From positions 1 to 47,502 of the forward strand of contig CAIUDG010000070.1 in the NCBI GenBank assembly GCA_903897925.1: 47,502 nucleotides of DNA. Direction: 5' to 3'. Under the pieces are notes generated by a model. The model searched no databases and was not told where the DNA came from. It saw only the letters and a program-made list of their open reading frames with translations. Position numbers and translations under genes: made by a program. This DNA comes from an uncultured beta proteobacterium. GTDB taxonomy: Bacteria > Pseudomonadota > Gammaproteobacteria > Burkholderiales > Burkholderiaceae_C. This document shows positions 25,915-34,141 of the stretch, piece after piece. Every line of letters starts with the position of its first letter. Within the stretch, counting starts at the first letter, position 1.

Positions 25915-26766
25915 TCATAGGCGGCTGAGTTGCAGCATCTCTTCGAGCCGGCTGCGCTGGCTGCCGATGTCTTCCAGCAATTCGGTCCAACTGCAGCCCA
26001 GGCGCTGTTGTACCAGGGTCAGCGGCGGTGTGGCTTGCGCGGCGTCACCGAAATCGGCGCCCAGCTCCTGGCTGATGTGGTTGGCAATGTGCAGGCACAC
26101 CGTCATGTCGGCCGCCGCGGCGTCGGGCTGGTGCTGGCCGGCGATGGCGGCGATCAGTGGCTCCGGGAAATGCCAGTTTTCCAGCACCAGGGCGCCGGCC
26201 TCGGCGCTGTCTATGCCCGTTACCGACAGCAGTGCCGTGTGCAGCGCACAGCCGTGCCACAGGCAGTATTCAATCGCGCGCTTGAACTGCGCCGGCATGC
26301 ACTGGGCAATCAGGATCTGGCCAAAATCGTGCAGCAGTCCGGCAATAAAGTAGTCGTGCGCATCGCTGCTGCCGATTTTGCGGCTTAGCAGGCGCGCCAC
26401 CTCGGCGGTCATCAGCGAGTGGCGAATGTAGCGCTGGCCGTTGAAGGCGGCCAGGCTGTTGGGTGGCAGCATGCCGCTGGCGGCAACGCCCAGGGCCAGG
26501 TTTTTGATGGTGTTGAAGCCGAGCAGAACCACGGCGTGCTCAATCGAGCCAATCTGGCGCGGCAGGCTGTAATACGCCGAGTTAACGACACGCAGGACCT
26601 TGATCGTGATCACCGGGTCCTTTTCCACGATCTCGACCAGTTCGCGCGGGCTGCTGGTGACATCGCGTGTCAGCGTCAGTATGTTTTGCACACTGACCGG
26701 AAAAGCCCGCATCTGCTCCACGGCAAGCATCAGCTGCCGGGATTGTTCGCTGGAGGCGGTGCCCAT
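25915..26766 (-). CDS. HDOD domain protein
   Basis: A 283-residue HDOD protein (domain about 15-215), paralogous in type to the last gene of this operon. Recognisable stretches: FPVSVQNILTLTRD, KDPVITIKVLRVVNSAYYSL, EHAVVLLGFNTIKNLALGVA and YFIAGLLHDFGQILIAQ. It lies 5 nt after the chemoreceptor gene and 31 nt before the response regulator gene, inside the six-gene sensory operon. No catalytic metal site is expected; a scaffold role in signal integration is the family norm. Confidence 0.92.
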   Translation of the reverse strand: MGTASSEQSRQLMLAVEQMRAFPVSVQNILTLTRDVTSSPRELVEIVEKDPVITIKVLRVVNSAYYSLPRQIGSIEHAVVLLGFNTIKNLALGVAASGMLPPNSLAAFNGQRYIRHSLMTAEVARLLSRKIGSSDAHDYFIAGLLHDFGQILIAQCMPAQFKRAIEYCLWHGCALHTALLSVTGIDSAEAGALVLENWHFPEPLIAAIAGQHQPDAAAADMTVCLHIANHISQELGADFGDAAQATPPLTLVQQRLGCSWTELLEDIGSQRSRLEEMLQLSRL

Positions 26767-26771
26767 GCGCT

Positions 26772-29240
26772 TTAGTACAGGCGCGCCGGCTGGGGTCCTG
26801 GCGCCGGCAGCACGGTGCGGCCTTGTTGCTGCGGCGGCGGATTGGCGGTGTTGAAAAAGCCAATGCTTTGCTGCAGTTGCTGTGCCTGTGCGGAGAGTTC
26901 TTCGCTGGTGGCCGCGAGCTGTTCGGCGGCGGAAGCATTTTGCTGGGTCGCCCTGGACAGCTGGCCCATGGCCGTGCCGATGTGCTGCGCTGATGCGCTT
27001 TGCGCGCTGCTGGAGGCGGAGATTTCCTGTACCAGCTCGCTGGTGCGCTGGATGCTGGGCACGATTTCTTCGAGCAGCTGGCCGGCGCGTTCGGCTGTAG
27101 CGACACTGTCGCCGGCCAGGCTGCCAATTTCCTTGGCGGCTTGCTGGCTGCGCTCGGCCAGCTGGCGTACTTCAGCGGCAACCACGGCAAAACCTTTGCC
27201 GTGTTCACCGGCCCGTGCCGCTTCGATGGCGGCATTCAGGGCCAGCAAATTGGTCTGGTAGGCGATCTCGTCAACGATGCGGATCTTGTGGGCAATCTGC
27301 TGCATGGCAGCCACGGTCTGGCTGACGGCGTTGCCGCCCTCGCTGGCTTCGCTGCTGGCCTTGCTGGCGATGCCTTCGGTGACCCGGGCGTTGTCGGTGT
27401 TCTGGCCGATGGTGTGCGACATGGAGTCGATCTGGGCCGTGGTTTCTTCGACGTTGGCGGCCTGTTCACTGGCGGCCTGCGACAGCGACTGGGCGGTGGC
27501 GCTGACCTGGTTGGCGGCACCGCTCAGGGCGTCGGCGGCGCTGTTGACTTCGCCGATGACGCGGGTCAGGTTGTCGGCGGTGCGGTTGGCGCTGTCCTTG
27601 ACGGCGCCGAACACGCCCTGGTAATTGCGCTCAATGCGGTAGGCCAGATCACCGTCGGCCAGTGCTGCCAGCGCAGCGGCCAGGTCTTGCATGGCGGCTT
27701 CACTGGTTTCCAGCAACTGGTTCATGGCGGCGCCCAGATGGGCAAAGAAGCCCTGTTTGCCGGCGGTTTGTACGCGGCCGCTGAGGTCGCCCTGGGCGGC
27801 GGCGGCGGCGATGCCTGACACTTCTTCTTCGGCGGCCAGGTCGTCGGTGCGGTCCAACCACTGGGTTATGCGGCCGATCGGCAGGCCCTCGCTGTTGTGC
27901 ACGGCACGTGCCAGCAGACGCAGCTTGCGGCCCTGGACTTCCATGTCAACGATTTCGCTGGTGCGCACCGCCTGGTCGAATTTGGCGGCGTCCTGCGGAT
28001 TTTTGAACAGCGTGCTGAGTTTGTTGCCGTAGAAGGCGTCGGTGTTGAAGCTGGCGCCACCAAACAACTTGAGCAATTCTTTGGCCGGTGGCGTGGCGTG
28101 CACCAGCAGTGCGTTGCCATCCGACACCGTGACGCACACCGGCAGGCTGTCAAGCGAGAGCCGGATGCGCTGGTTGAAGGTGGCGGCCAGGGCCGAGGCT
28201 TGCAGTGCATTGCGCGCGTCCCGGGCGCTGGCCGAGATGCGTGCCTTGTCGCCGGGCAGGGCTTCAATTTCCTGTTCGAACGCGCCGCGTGCGTACTGGT
28301 CGATCAGGTCGGCCAGGCGCAAGGTCAGCTGCACCTGCTCTTGTACCAACTGGTTGGTGGCGGCGGCCATGCTGCCATAGCTGCCAGGCAGTTGCTGGCT
28401 GGCGATCTGGTAGCTGGTGTTGCCGCGCAGGTGCTGCGCGGCCATCTCGTTTTGCGCCTCGATATAGTGGTTCAGGGTGCCTTGCAGTGCGGCCATCTGA
28501 AACAGCAGGCTGTGGCTGGGTGCGCCCTGCGTCGGCAGTTCGGAGCTGAGTTCACCGGCGGCAATCTTTTGCATGTGGCTGGCCATCTCGGTCGGGTCGG
28601 CACCGAGCTGGCGCAGCACCGACTTGCTGAACAGATAGGCACCCAGCACCCCCAGGGCGAACACCGCGAGCATCAGAAACAGGCTCAGGCGGTTGGCAAA
28701 CTGGGCGCGCTGGTCGGCTGCCGCGGCAATGGCGCTTTGCTCGGCGACGATGGTCTTGATGGTGTCACCAAGCAGGGCGGCGGCATCGCGGTCCATGCCG
28801 CGTACCGCCAGGTCGCCGACCGTGGGGTCGTATTTTGCGGCGCTGAACGCCTCAAAGGCAGCGCGGTATTTCTGGCCCATGGTCTGGTGGGCGATGACAA
28901 AGCGGTCGAGCTGGGCTTTGGCCTCGCCGCCGGGCAGGACGGCACCCAGCGCGGCCGATTTTTCGATCAAGCCGGCTTCGGCGTTGTTGAAGGCCGTCCA
29001 GTGCTTTTTCAGCAGTTCCGGGTCTTTGCCGCGCAACAGCGTGTCTTTCCATTCCTGGACCTGGGTCTTGAACTGGATGCGCAGTTCATTCACGGCGCGC
29101 ACGTGTTCGTCGGCTTGCGCGACGCCGGTGGCATAGACGGAAACCGATTGGTTCAGCAGATAAATGCCGATCAGGGCGGACACCAGCATCAGCAACAATG
29201 CGCTGGCAAAGGCCAGGTTGAGTTTGCTGGCAAATTTCAT
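26772..29240 (-). CDS. Large methyl-accepting chemotaxis protein with internal PAS-like domain
   Basis: An 822-residue chemoreceptor leading the sensory operon. A membrane helix (about 9-29), a periplasmic helical sensor (about 30-185), a second helix ([20 protein letters not shown]) and HAMP are followed by an unusually long region (about 250-540). This contains a PAS-like module (about 350-460, [20 protein letters not shown]) and further HAMP-like helices. Then comes the signalling domain with [20 protein letters not shown] and [20 protein letters not shown]. The tail reads [14 protein letters not shown], sharing LPAPGP with the other chemoreceptor at 7378-9042. Two input modules suggest integration of periplasmic and cytoplasmic cues. 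Confidence 0.94.
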   Translation of the reverse strand: MKFASKLNLAFASALLLMLVSALIGIYLLNQSVSVYATGVAQADEHVRAVNELRIQFKTQVQEWKDTLLRGKDPELLKKHWTAFNNAEAGLIEKSAALGAVLPGGEAKAQLDRFVIAHQTMGQKYRAAFEAFSAAKYDPTVGDLAVRGMDRDAAALLGDTIKTIVAEQSAIAAAADQRAQFANRLSLFLMLAVFALGVLGAYLFSKSVLRQLGADPTEMASHMQKIAAGELSSELPTQGAPSHSLLFQMAALQGTLNHYIEAQNEMAAQHLRGNTSYQIASQQLPGSYGSMAAATNQLVQEQVQLTLRLADLIDQYARGAFEQEIEALPGDKARISASARDARNALQASALAATFNQRIRLSLDSLPVCVTVSDGNALLVHATPPAKELLKLFGGASFNTDAFYGNKLSTLFKNPQDAAKFDQAVRTSEIVDMEVQGRKLRLLARAVHNSEGLPIGRITQWLDRTDDLAAEEEVSGIAAAAAQGDLSGRVQTAGKQGFFAHLGAAMNQLLETSEAAMQDLAAALAALADGDLAYRIERNYQGVFGAVKDSANRTADNLTRVIGEVNSAADALSGAANQVSATAQSLSQAASEQAANVEETTAQIDSMSHTIGQNTDNARVTEGIASKASSEASEGGNAVSQTVAAMQQIAHKIRIVDEIAYQTNLLALNAAIEAARAGEHGKGFAVVAAEVRQLAERSQQAAKEIGSLAGDSVATAERAGQLLEEIVPSIQRTSELVQEISASSSAQSASAQHIGTAMGQLSRATQQNASAAEQLAATSEELSAQAQQLQQSIGFFNTANPPPQQQGRTVLPAPGPQPARLY

Positions 29241-29328
29241 TTAGTGTCCCCTTCACCCGGTATCGATTATTTGGCGCGCAGCGCGCTATATGCCGTATAT
29301 CCTACAGCGATCGAGACCGTTTGTACGC

Positions 29329-29354
29329 GCTATTCGCAGCGCTTTGCGAATAGC
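29329..29354. repeat. Perfect 10-bp inverted repeat between peroxiredoxin and chemoreceptor operon
   Basis: Arms GCTATTCGCA (29329-29338) and TGCGAATAGC (29345-29354) are exact reverse complements around a 6-nt loop. The right arm reaches the first base of the peroxiredoxin stop codon. It could terminate the peroxiredoxin transcript or be an operator upstream of the sensory operon, whose start is about 90 nt away; no T-tract follows. Confidence 0.7.
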
Positions 29355-29920
29355 TATTGCGCGGTTTGGGGATGGTTCTGGGCGTGCCAGCGCTGCAGGG
29401 CTTGCTGCATGTTTTCGACGTGGTGGTCCGGACTCAGGCTGGCATACACCGCCAGTATTTTTCCCGCCGGGCTGATCAGGTAGGAAATTCGGTCTGCCAT
29501 GTCGGGCCGGATAAAGAGCGCGGCGTCATAGAGCTTCATGATGCGGGCGCCGCCGTCGGCAGCGACGGCAAATTTGTTGCGGCAGGCTTCGGTGGAGAAT
29601 TTTTTCAGGGTGTCGATGGTGTCATTCGAGATGCCGACCACGCTGGCGCCGAGTGCCTTGAAACCGTCACTGGCCTCGGCAAATTCGTGCGCTTCTATAG
29701 TGCAGCCGGAGGTGAAGGCCTTGGGATAGAAATACAGCACCACCGGTCCCTGTGCCAGTGCCTGCGCCAGGTGAAACGGCGTGACCTGACCGGCCAGCGC
29801 GGCTTCAGTGGCGAAGTCGGGAGCAGCGGCGCCGACCGGCAGTGCCGCCCGCGCCAACACCGGTGCCAGCAGCAGACTGCCGGCCAGCAACAGGGACTGG
29901 AAGGGATGGAGGCAGCGCAT
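29354..29920 (-). CDS. Exported peroxiredoxin (AhpC/TSA, BCP-like)
   Basis: A 188-residue thiol peroxidase. The ATG at 29920 is preferred over one 30 nt upstream because AAAGG lies 8 nt before it. The product starts with a signal peptide (FQSLLLAGSLLLAPVLARA, cleavage near ARAA), so it is probably periplasmic. The peroxidatic site is YFYPKAFTSGCTIEAHEF, with the TxxC arrangement of BCP-type enzymes. A second Cys in STEACRNKF may be the resolving residue. It stands between the cyclase gene and the sensory operon, perhaps giving a link to oxidative stress; that is inference. Confidence 0.9.
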   Translation of the reverse strand: MRCLHPFQSLLLAGSLLLAPVLARAALPVGAAAPDFATEAALAGQVTPFHLAQALAQGPVVLYFYPKAFTSGCTIEAHEFAEASDGFKALGASVVGISNDTIDTLKKFSTEACRNKFAVAADGGARIMKLYDAALFIRPDMADRISYLISPAGKILAVYASLSPDHHVENMQQALQRWHAQNHPQTAQ

Positions 29921-29963
29921 GGGGGAAACCTTTGTCAAAAGAGGGCGCATCGTCGCAGGGAAT

Positions 29964-29992
29964 CGATGCCCATGGCAGGCCCATGGGCATCG
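29964..29992. terminator. Perfect 12-bp hairpin after the diguanylate cyclase gene
   Basis: Arms CGATGCCCATGG (29964-29975) and CCATGGGCATCG (29981-29992) pair perfectly around a 5-nt loop. GTCGC (29952-29956) and GCGAC (29996-30000) add a flanking stem. It lies 24 nt past the cyclase stop and 44 nt before the peroxiredoxin start, on the shared strand. Without a T-tract it may be a terminator, attenuator or mRNA-stabilising element. Confidence 0.6.
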
Positions 29993-30015
29993 CTGGCGAC
30001 TGGGCGGCGGCGCCC

Positions 30016-30963
30016 TCAGAAGCTGATCCGGTTGCGGCCCTGGTTCTTGGCCCGGTACAGCGCCTTGTCGGCCGCGGCGACAAAGGCCTGCACCGATTGC
30101 AGTTGCCGGGCCACGCCCTGCACCGCGCCGATGCTGACGGTGACCAGCGCGCTCACCTCACTGGACTGGTGTGGCAACTGCAGCGCGGCGATGTGCTCTT
30201 GCAGGCGTTGCGCAATGGTGCGCACGCCGGCCTCGTCGCAACTGGGCAGGATGATGGCGAATTCTTCGCCGCCGTAACGCGCCAGCATATCGTTCGGGCG
30301 AGCTATGCATTGCGCCATCGCTGTGGCCAGCGCGCGCAGGCACTCGTCACCCGCCTGGTGCCCGTAGTGGTCGTTGTATTTTTTGAAATAGTCGACGTCG
30401 ATCATGAGCAAGGCCAGACCGGACTGTTCGCGCAGGGAGCGCTCCCATTCGATTTTGATTTTTTCATCAAAGGCGCGGCGGTTATAGATGCCGGTCAGCG
30501 CGTCGTGGTAGGCCAGTCCTTCCAGTGTGGTCTGGGCCAATTTCTGTGCCGTCATGTCGCGCAGGGTTTCGACCACTGCAATCAGCGCGCCGGCGCCGTC
30601 GTAGATCGGGCCGGCATCGATCGCCAGATAGAGTTTGTCGCTGTGCGCCAGGCGCGGCATGACGCACCAGTTCTCGGCATGGATGCCATAGGCCTGGCCA
30701 TTGGAATCTTCGTACTCCAGGTACAGCGCTTCCATGTCGTTCAGGCGGTTTTCCACGATCAGGTCGGCCAGGCAGGCGCGTGGTTGGGTGTAAAAGGCGC
30801 GCCAGTGCTCTTTGGTGCCGATGACCTCGCTGCCCGGCACGCCGGTCAGGCGTTCACAGGCACGGTTCCAGATCAGTACCTTGCCGTCGTTGTCCAATAC
30901 AAAGGTGGGTACCACCAGAAACTGCATCAGGTTGACGGCGAATGTGTAGTCGGTCTCGGTCAT
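30016..30963 (-). CDS. PAS-GGDEF diguanylate cyclase
   Basis: A 315-residue soluble cyclase. An N-terminal PAS domain (about 8-140, VVPTFVLDNDGKVLIWNRAC) joins directly to a GGDEF domain (about 145-315) with LAYHDALTGIYNRRAFDEKI, DVDYFKKYNDHYGHQAGDEC and an active RYGGEEFAIIL. RPND five residues before GGEEF is an inhibitory I-site, so product feedback is expected. It makes cyclic di-GMP, adding to the GGDEF-EAL protein at the window's left end. Diverges from the ferredoxin gene. Confidence 0.95.
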   Translation of the reverse strand: MTETDYTFAVNLMQFLVVPTFVLDNDGKVLIWNRACERLTGVPGSEVIGTKEHWRAFYTQPRACLADLIVENRLNDMEALYLEYEDSNGQAYGIHAENWCVMPRLAHSDKLYLAIDAGPIYDGAGALIAVVETLRDMTAQKLAQTTLEGLAYHDALTGIYNRRAFDEKIKIEWERSLREQSGLALLMIDVDYFKKYNDHYGHQAGDECLRALATAMAQCIARPNDMLARYGGEEFAIILPSCDEAGVRTIAQRLQEHIAALQLPHQSSEVSALVTVSIGAVQGVARQLQSVQAFVAAADKALYRAKNQGRNRISF

Positions 30964-31099
30964 GGGGCGGTTTGTTGTGCTTTTTTTCTATGCGCGCATC
31001 ATCCGGCTTCCCCGGGTACTGTCAATCCGGGCAACTACCCTGTAGCATGTTGGCTCGTGTTTGCACCCGCCGCGCTGGCGCCACTGACTTTCTGCACCC

Positions 31100-31408
31100 G
31101 TGACCCAAGTGAATTCTGCTGCTCCCACCGACACCCTCTTTACCGTTCAACTGAAACCGGGCGAAGCCCAGGTCGATGCGCCACAGGCGCAGCCGCTGCT
31201 GCTGTCCATAGAACAGGGCGGCGTGGACTGGCCCAGTTCCTGCCGCAACGGCACCTGCCGGACCTGCCTTGGCCAGCTGCTGCAGGGACAGGTGCGCTAT
31301 GAAATCGAATGGCCCGGCCTGAGCAGCGAGGAAAAAGCATTGGGCTATGTGCTGCCCTGTGTGGCCTATCCTTGCTCGAATCTGGTACTGAGCGAAGAAC
31401 TCGAATAG
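31100..31408 (+). CDS. Plant-type [2Fe-2S] ferredoxin
   Basis: A 102-residue electron carrier. The cluster ligands are visible as SSCRNGTCRTCLG (C-x4-C-x2-C) and a fourth Cys in YVLPCVAYP, the plant/adrenodoxin-like spacing. The predicted start is GTG at 31100, without a strong ribosome site; a second GTG three codons on is possible. Standing alone between a cyclase gene and a lipid transport operon, its redox partner cannot be told from context. Confidence 0.9.
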   Translation: MTQVNSAAPTDTLFTVQLKPGEAQVDAPQAQPLLLSIEQGGVDWPSSCRNGTCRTCLGQLLQGQVRYEIEWPGLSSEEKALGYVLPCVAYPCSNLVLSEELE

Positions 31409-31453
31409 TCGGCGCAGCGTCTCTGGACGCGCCTTGCAATGCTATATTTGCAG

Positions 31454-31469
31454 CGCCCCCAGGGGGGCG
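31454..31469. promoter_or_regulatory. GC hairpin in the leader of the Mla-like operon
   Basis: CGCCCC (31454-31459) pairs perfectly with GGGGCG (31464-31469) around CAGG. It lies 46 nt after the ferredoxin stop and could be its terminator, although only mixed sequence follows. The rest of the 184-nt gap shows no clear promoter. Confidence 0.4.
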
Positions 31470-31592
31470 TAGGCGTGAGTCTGACGAGAAACCATAACCA
31501 TGATTGATCCGGTCCCTTGCATGCCTTGGGCGCCGCCCTGTGGCGTGTTGCTGTCTTGCTCGAACGCGGCGCTGCTGCGCCGGGGCTGAGCC

Positions 31593-32285
31593 ATGCTCTG
31601 GCCCAGTCTGCGCAGACATTGGCGGCGCCAGTCGGTGCGCCACGTCTATGCGCGCCAGTTCTATTTTTCCGGGGTCCAGTCGCTGCCGCTGGCGCTGGTG
31701 GCGGGTGCTGCCATTGGCGCGGTGCTGGTGAATCTGGTGCAGCAAGGCTTTGGCCAGTCGGGCGCCATGGCGATGCATGTGCTGACCATCAGCACCTTGC
31801 AGGAGATTGGTCCGCTGCTGGTGGCGCTGTTGCTGAGCATGCGCAGTGTTTCGGCGATGGCCACGGAAATGGCGGTGATGCGGGTCAACGGTGAGCTCGC
31901 CACACTCGACCTGTGGGGCATCTCGGTGCTGGAATACCTGATTTTGCCGCGCGTGCTGGTGGCGGCCACTTGCTGTGTCCTGCTCTACTTGTATTTTGCT
32001 GCCGCCACCTTGCTGACCGGGGCATTGGTGACGCAGCAGTCCAGTCTGTTGAACGAGCTGTCAGACCTGGCGCGCACGCTGCCACTGGAAATTTTGCTGC
32101 TGGGTGGCCTCAAGAGTGCCCTGTTTGGCGCCGTGGTGTCGACCCTGGCCTGCCGCATTGGCCACCAGGCGCGCGCCGAGATGACCGAGGTACCGCGCCT
32201 GTCTTCGAAGGCGGTGCTGTTGGGGGTGATTGCGACTTTTGTCATTGATGGCGCGTTTGCCTTGCCGCTGACGGAGGGCTTTTAA
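31593..32285 (+). CDS. MlaE-family permease of an MCE lipid transport system
   Basis: A 230-residue inner-membrane protein of the MlaE/YrbE family. Recognisable parts: RQFYFSGVQSLPLALVAGAA, LQEIGPLLVALLLSMRSVSA, MRVNGELATLDLWGISVLEY and GLKSALFGAVVSTLACRIGH, with about five membrane segments. Family members move phospholipids together with an MCE protein and an MlaF ATPase. It is about 30 residues shorter than usual at the N-terminus, because an in-frame TGA (31587-31589) directly precedes the ATG. The downstream genes follow closely (GTG 2 nt after the stop), so all three are co-expressed. Confidence 0.87.
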   Translation: MLWPSLRRHWRRQSVRHVYARQFYFSGVQSLPLALVAGAAIGAVLVNLVQQGFGQSGAMAMHVLTISTLQEIGPLLVALLLSMRSVSAMATEMAVMRVNGELATLDLWGISVLEYLILPRVLVAATCCVLLYLYFAAATLLTGALVTQQSSLLNELSDLARTLPLEILLLGGLKSALFGAVVSTLACRIGHQARAEMTEVPRLSSKAVLLGVIATFVIDGAFALPLTEGF

Positions 32286-32286
32286 G

Positions 32287-32847
32287 GTGCTTACCGATCT
32301 CCTGTCCTGTTCGGATGGGGCACGCTGTTTTGTCGCCGTGCCGGGTCGCGCTGCCGCCTTGCAGGCGGCCAGCCGCATCTGCCGCCAGTTGCGCGCCGGG
32401 CAGCAGGCCTATGCGGTGCTGCAAACCGATGCGGCGTTTCTGAGCAACCTGAATATGGCGCAAAACCTGGTGTTGCCGTGCAGCTGGCGCCAGCCGCAAT
32501 CGGCAGCGCAGATTTTGCAGCAGGCGGCACAGCATTTTCAGGCCTGGCAGCCGGATGGGCCGGCCCTGTCCGCGCTGTTGCCTCTGCGGCCTTACGAATT
32601 GTCCGAGACCAGTCGGCGCTGGCTGGTGCTGTTGCAGGCGGTCTTGTGCCAGCCCCGGGTGTTGCTGCTGCTGCCGGACTGGTTTGCCGAGCTGCCGCTG
32701 GCGGATGCGCCCTGGTGGCAGCTGCAGCAGCGCGTGTTTGCATCACAGCAGTGGCTCTATCTGGCGTCGCGCCCGGCCACATTAACGCCTGCCGTGGCCT
32801 GGCTGAACGGCCAGCTCGGGGCGCAAGGGGAGGTTTATGTCGAATGA
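32287..32847 (+). CDS. Degenerate MlaF-like ABC ATPase subunit (pseudo-ATPase)
   Basis: A 186-residue protein at the position of MlaF, between the permease and the MCE protein. It can be aligned by eye to ABC ATPases. A Q-loop-like stretch (YAVLQTDAAFLSNLNMAQNL) matches the MlaF region before its helical domain. LSETSRRWLVLLQAVLCQPR replaces LSGGxxxRvalARAL, and VLLLLPDWFAELPL replaces the Walker B LLLDEPFAGLDP. The Walker A position reads VAVPGRAAALQAA, with no GxxGxGKS/T. ATP hydrolysis by this subunit therefore seems impossible. The GTG start has GGAGGG 9 nt upstream. It overlaps the MCE gene by 11 nt. Family placement is inferred from context plus these residual motifs. Confidence 0.8.
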   Translation: MLTDLLSCSDGARCFVAVPGRAAALQAASRICRQLRAGQQAYAVLQTDAAFLSNLNMAQNLVLPCSWRQPQSAAQILQQAAQHFQAWQPDGPALSALLPLRPYELSETSRRWLVLLQAVLCQPRVLLLLPDWFAELPLADAPWWQLQQRVFASQQWLYLASRPATLTPAVAWLNGQLGAQGEVYVE

Positions 32848-33844
32848 AGAAGTGCTGCACAGCGGCTCACGCACGGCGGTTGGGCTGTTTGTTGCGCTGG
32901 GGCTGGCGCTGGCTTTGCTGATCGGGGCGGCGATGGGCTACCACCAGGGCTGGTTCCGCAAGACCTTCACGCTGTATGTGGAAAGTGGCAGTGCCGAGGG
33001 GCTCAAGCCCGGTATGTCGGTGCGCTTGTCGGGGATTGCGGTGGGCAAGGTGGCGGCGATTGAATTGACTGGCAATGCGCGGATTCGCATGGCGCTGCAT
33101 GTGGGGGAAAACTTTCACAATTATTTGCACGCCGATACCCAGGCCCATCTGGCGCGCGAGGGTCTGTTTGGTGATGCCTACATCGTGTTGCAGTCGGACA
33201 ATCGGCCCGGGCAACCGGCGGCAGCGCTGGTGGAGGATGGGGCGCGGATTCCGTTTGAAGAGGGCTTGAGCCTGGGTGAGATGGTGGCGCAGATCAAGAA
33301 CAAGGTTTTTCCCTTGTTGGATCAGTTGCATGGGGTGGCGCAAAAGCTCAATGACGATAAGGGCCATTTCCAGGGCAGTTTGCAGGATACCCAGGCCTTG
33401 CTGCGGCATCTGAAGGGGACGCTGGATTTGTTGGACGCCAATTTGAAGAATACGGCGCGTTTGACGGGGGAGCAGGTGCCGCAGTCGCTGGCGCATTTGA
33501 ATGCCAGTCTGGATGGTGTTGCGGGTTTGGCGGGTCACGCGGATGCGCGTTTGCAGGTGTTGGAGGGGAAGCTGGAGGGGCTGGTGCAGACGGCGGGGGA
33601 GAGTGGCGATGCGGCGGGTAAGGCGGCGCTGGAGTTGCGTGGTTTGTTGCAGGAGGCGCGGCAGGCGTTGCGGGTTTTGTCGGGCAGTGCCAATGGGTTG
33701 ATGTTGAATGGCAATCGGGCGGTTAGCAATTTGCAGACGCATTGGCCGTTTACGGGGCCGGCGGGTGCGGCTTCGGTTCCGGTTTCTGCTCCGGTTTCTG
33801 CTCCGGCTGCTGGTGGTGCTGCTTCGGCGCCTGGGGGGCCATAG
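32837..33844 (+). CDS. MlaD/MCE domain protein
   Basis: A 335-residue membrane-anchored MCE protein. An N-terminal helix (AVGLFVALGLALALLIGAAM, about 14-34) is followed by the MCE domain (about 42-120) with LYVESGSAEGLKPGMSVRLS and GIAVGKV. Then comes a long helical region (about 145-300) that in relatives forms a tunnel or coiled coil for lipid passage. The tail is a low-complexity Ala/Pro/Val/Gly stretch encoded by short 12-bp repeats near 33778-33805. Start ATG at 32837, with GGGGAGG close upstream, inside the end of the previous gene. Works with the MlaE-like permease. Confidence 0.9.
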   Translation: MSNEEVLHSGSRTAVGLFVALGLALALLIGAAMGYHQGWFRKTFTLYVESGSAEGLKPGMSVRLSGIAVGKVAAIELTGNARIRMALHVGENFHNYLHADTQAHLAREGLFGDAYIVLQSDNRPGQPAAALVEDGARIPFEEGLSLGEMVAQIKNKVFPLLDQLHGVAQKLNDDKGHFQGSLQDTQALLRHLKGTLDLLDANLKNTARLTGEQVPQSLAHLNASLDGVAGLAGHADARLQVLEGKLEGLVQTAGESGDAAGKAALELRGLLQEARQALRVLSGSANGLMLNGNRAVSNLQTHWPFTGPAGAASVPVSAPVSAPAAGGAASAPGGP

Positions 33845-33868
33845 TTTTTTTGTTGCTTACCCGCGCTG

Positions 33869-33972
33869 GCATGGTTGGCCTGCGCCGCGCTGCCTCCTCA
33901 TGCAAGAGCATGGTTGGTTTTCGCTGCGCTGCCTCCTCATGAACGAGCATTGTTGGTTTGCGCCGCGCTGCC
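33869..33972. repeat. 39-bp tandem repeat, about 2.7 copies
   Basis: Units start at 33869, 33908 and 33947, exactly 39 bp apart, each with GCATGGTTGG or a close variant followed by CGCTGCGCTGCC. The array begins 24 nt after the MlaD-like stop. Its core TGGTTGGTTTTCGCTGCGCTG matches the core of the repeat at 76-316 at 16 of 21 positions when both are read in the direction of the upstream gene. Confidence 0.85.
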
Positions 33973-33989
33973 GGCCGGCGGGTGGGCAA

Positions 33990-34141
33990 GGGACGGCGGC
34001 ACGGGTATCTCTGCTCTGGCCCAGGCTCGCCAGCGTCTGCTTCTGGTCTGCCTACGGTGCTTCGTTAATACGGTGACTGGCGCCGCAACTCTGTGGCAAT
34101 GGCGAATCGGGCCGGCGCAGAGATACCCGTACCACCGCCCC
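33990..34141. repeat. 152-bp imperfect palindrome in a convergent gap
   Basis: The left arm (33990-34031) and right arm (34101-34141) are inverted copies. They contain a perfect 14-bp core, ACGGGTATCTCTGC at 34001-34014 with its exact complement at 34117-34130, and most flanking differences are transitions. The 69-nt centre is unpaired. No gene lies inside. It could be a miniature palindromic element or a bidirectional terminator for the MCE and amiC genes. Confidence 0.75.

Noticed and set aside
31481..31492. CTGACGAGAAAC resembling a hammerhead ribozyme core
   Set aside because: There is no stem II between the two core halves and no pairing to form stem III, so a ribozyme cannot fold.
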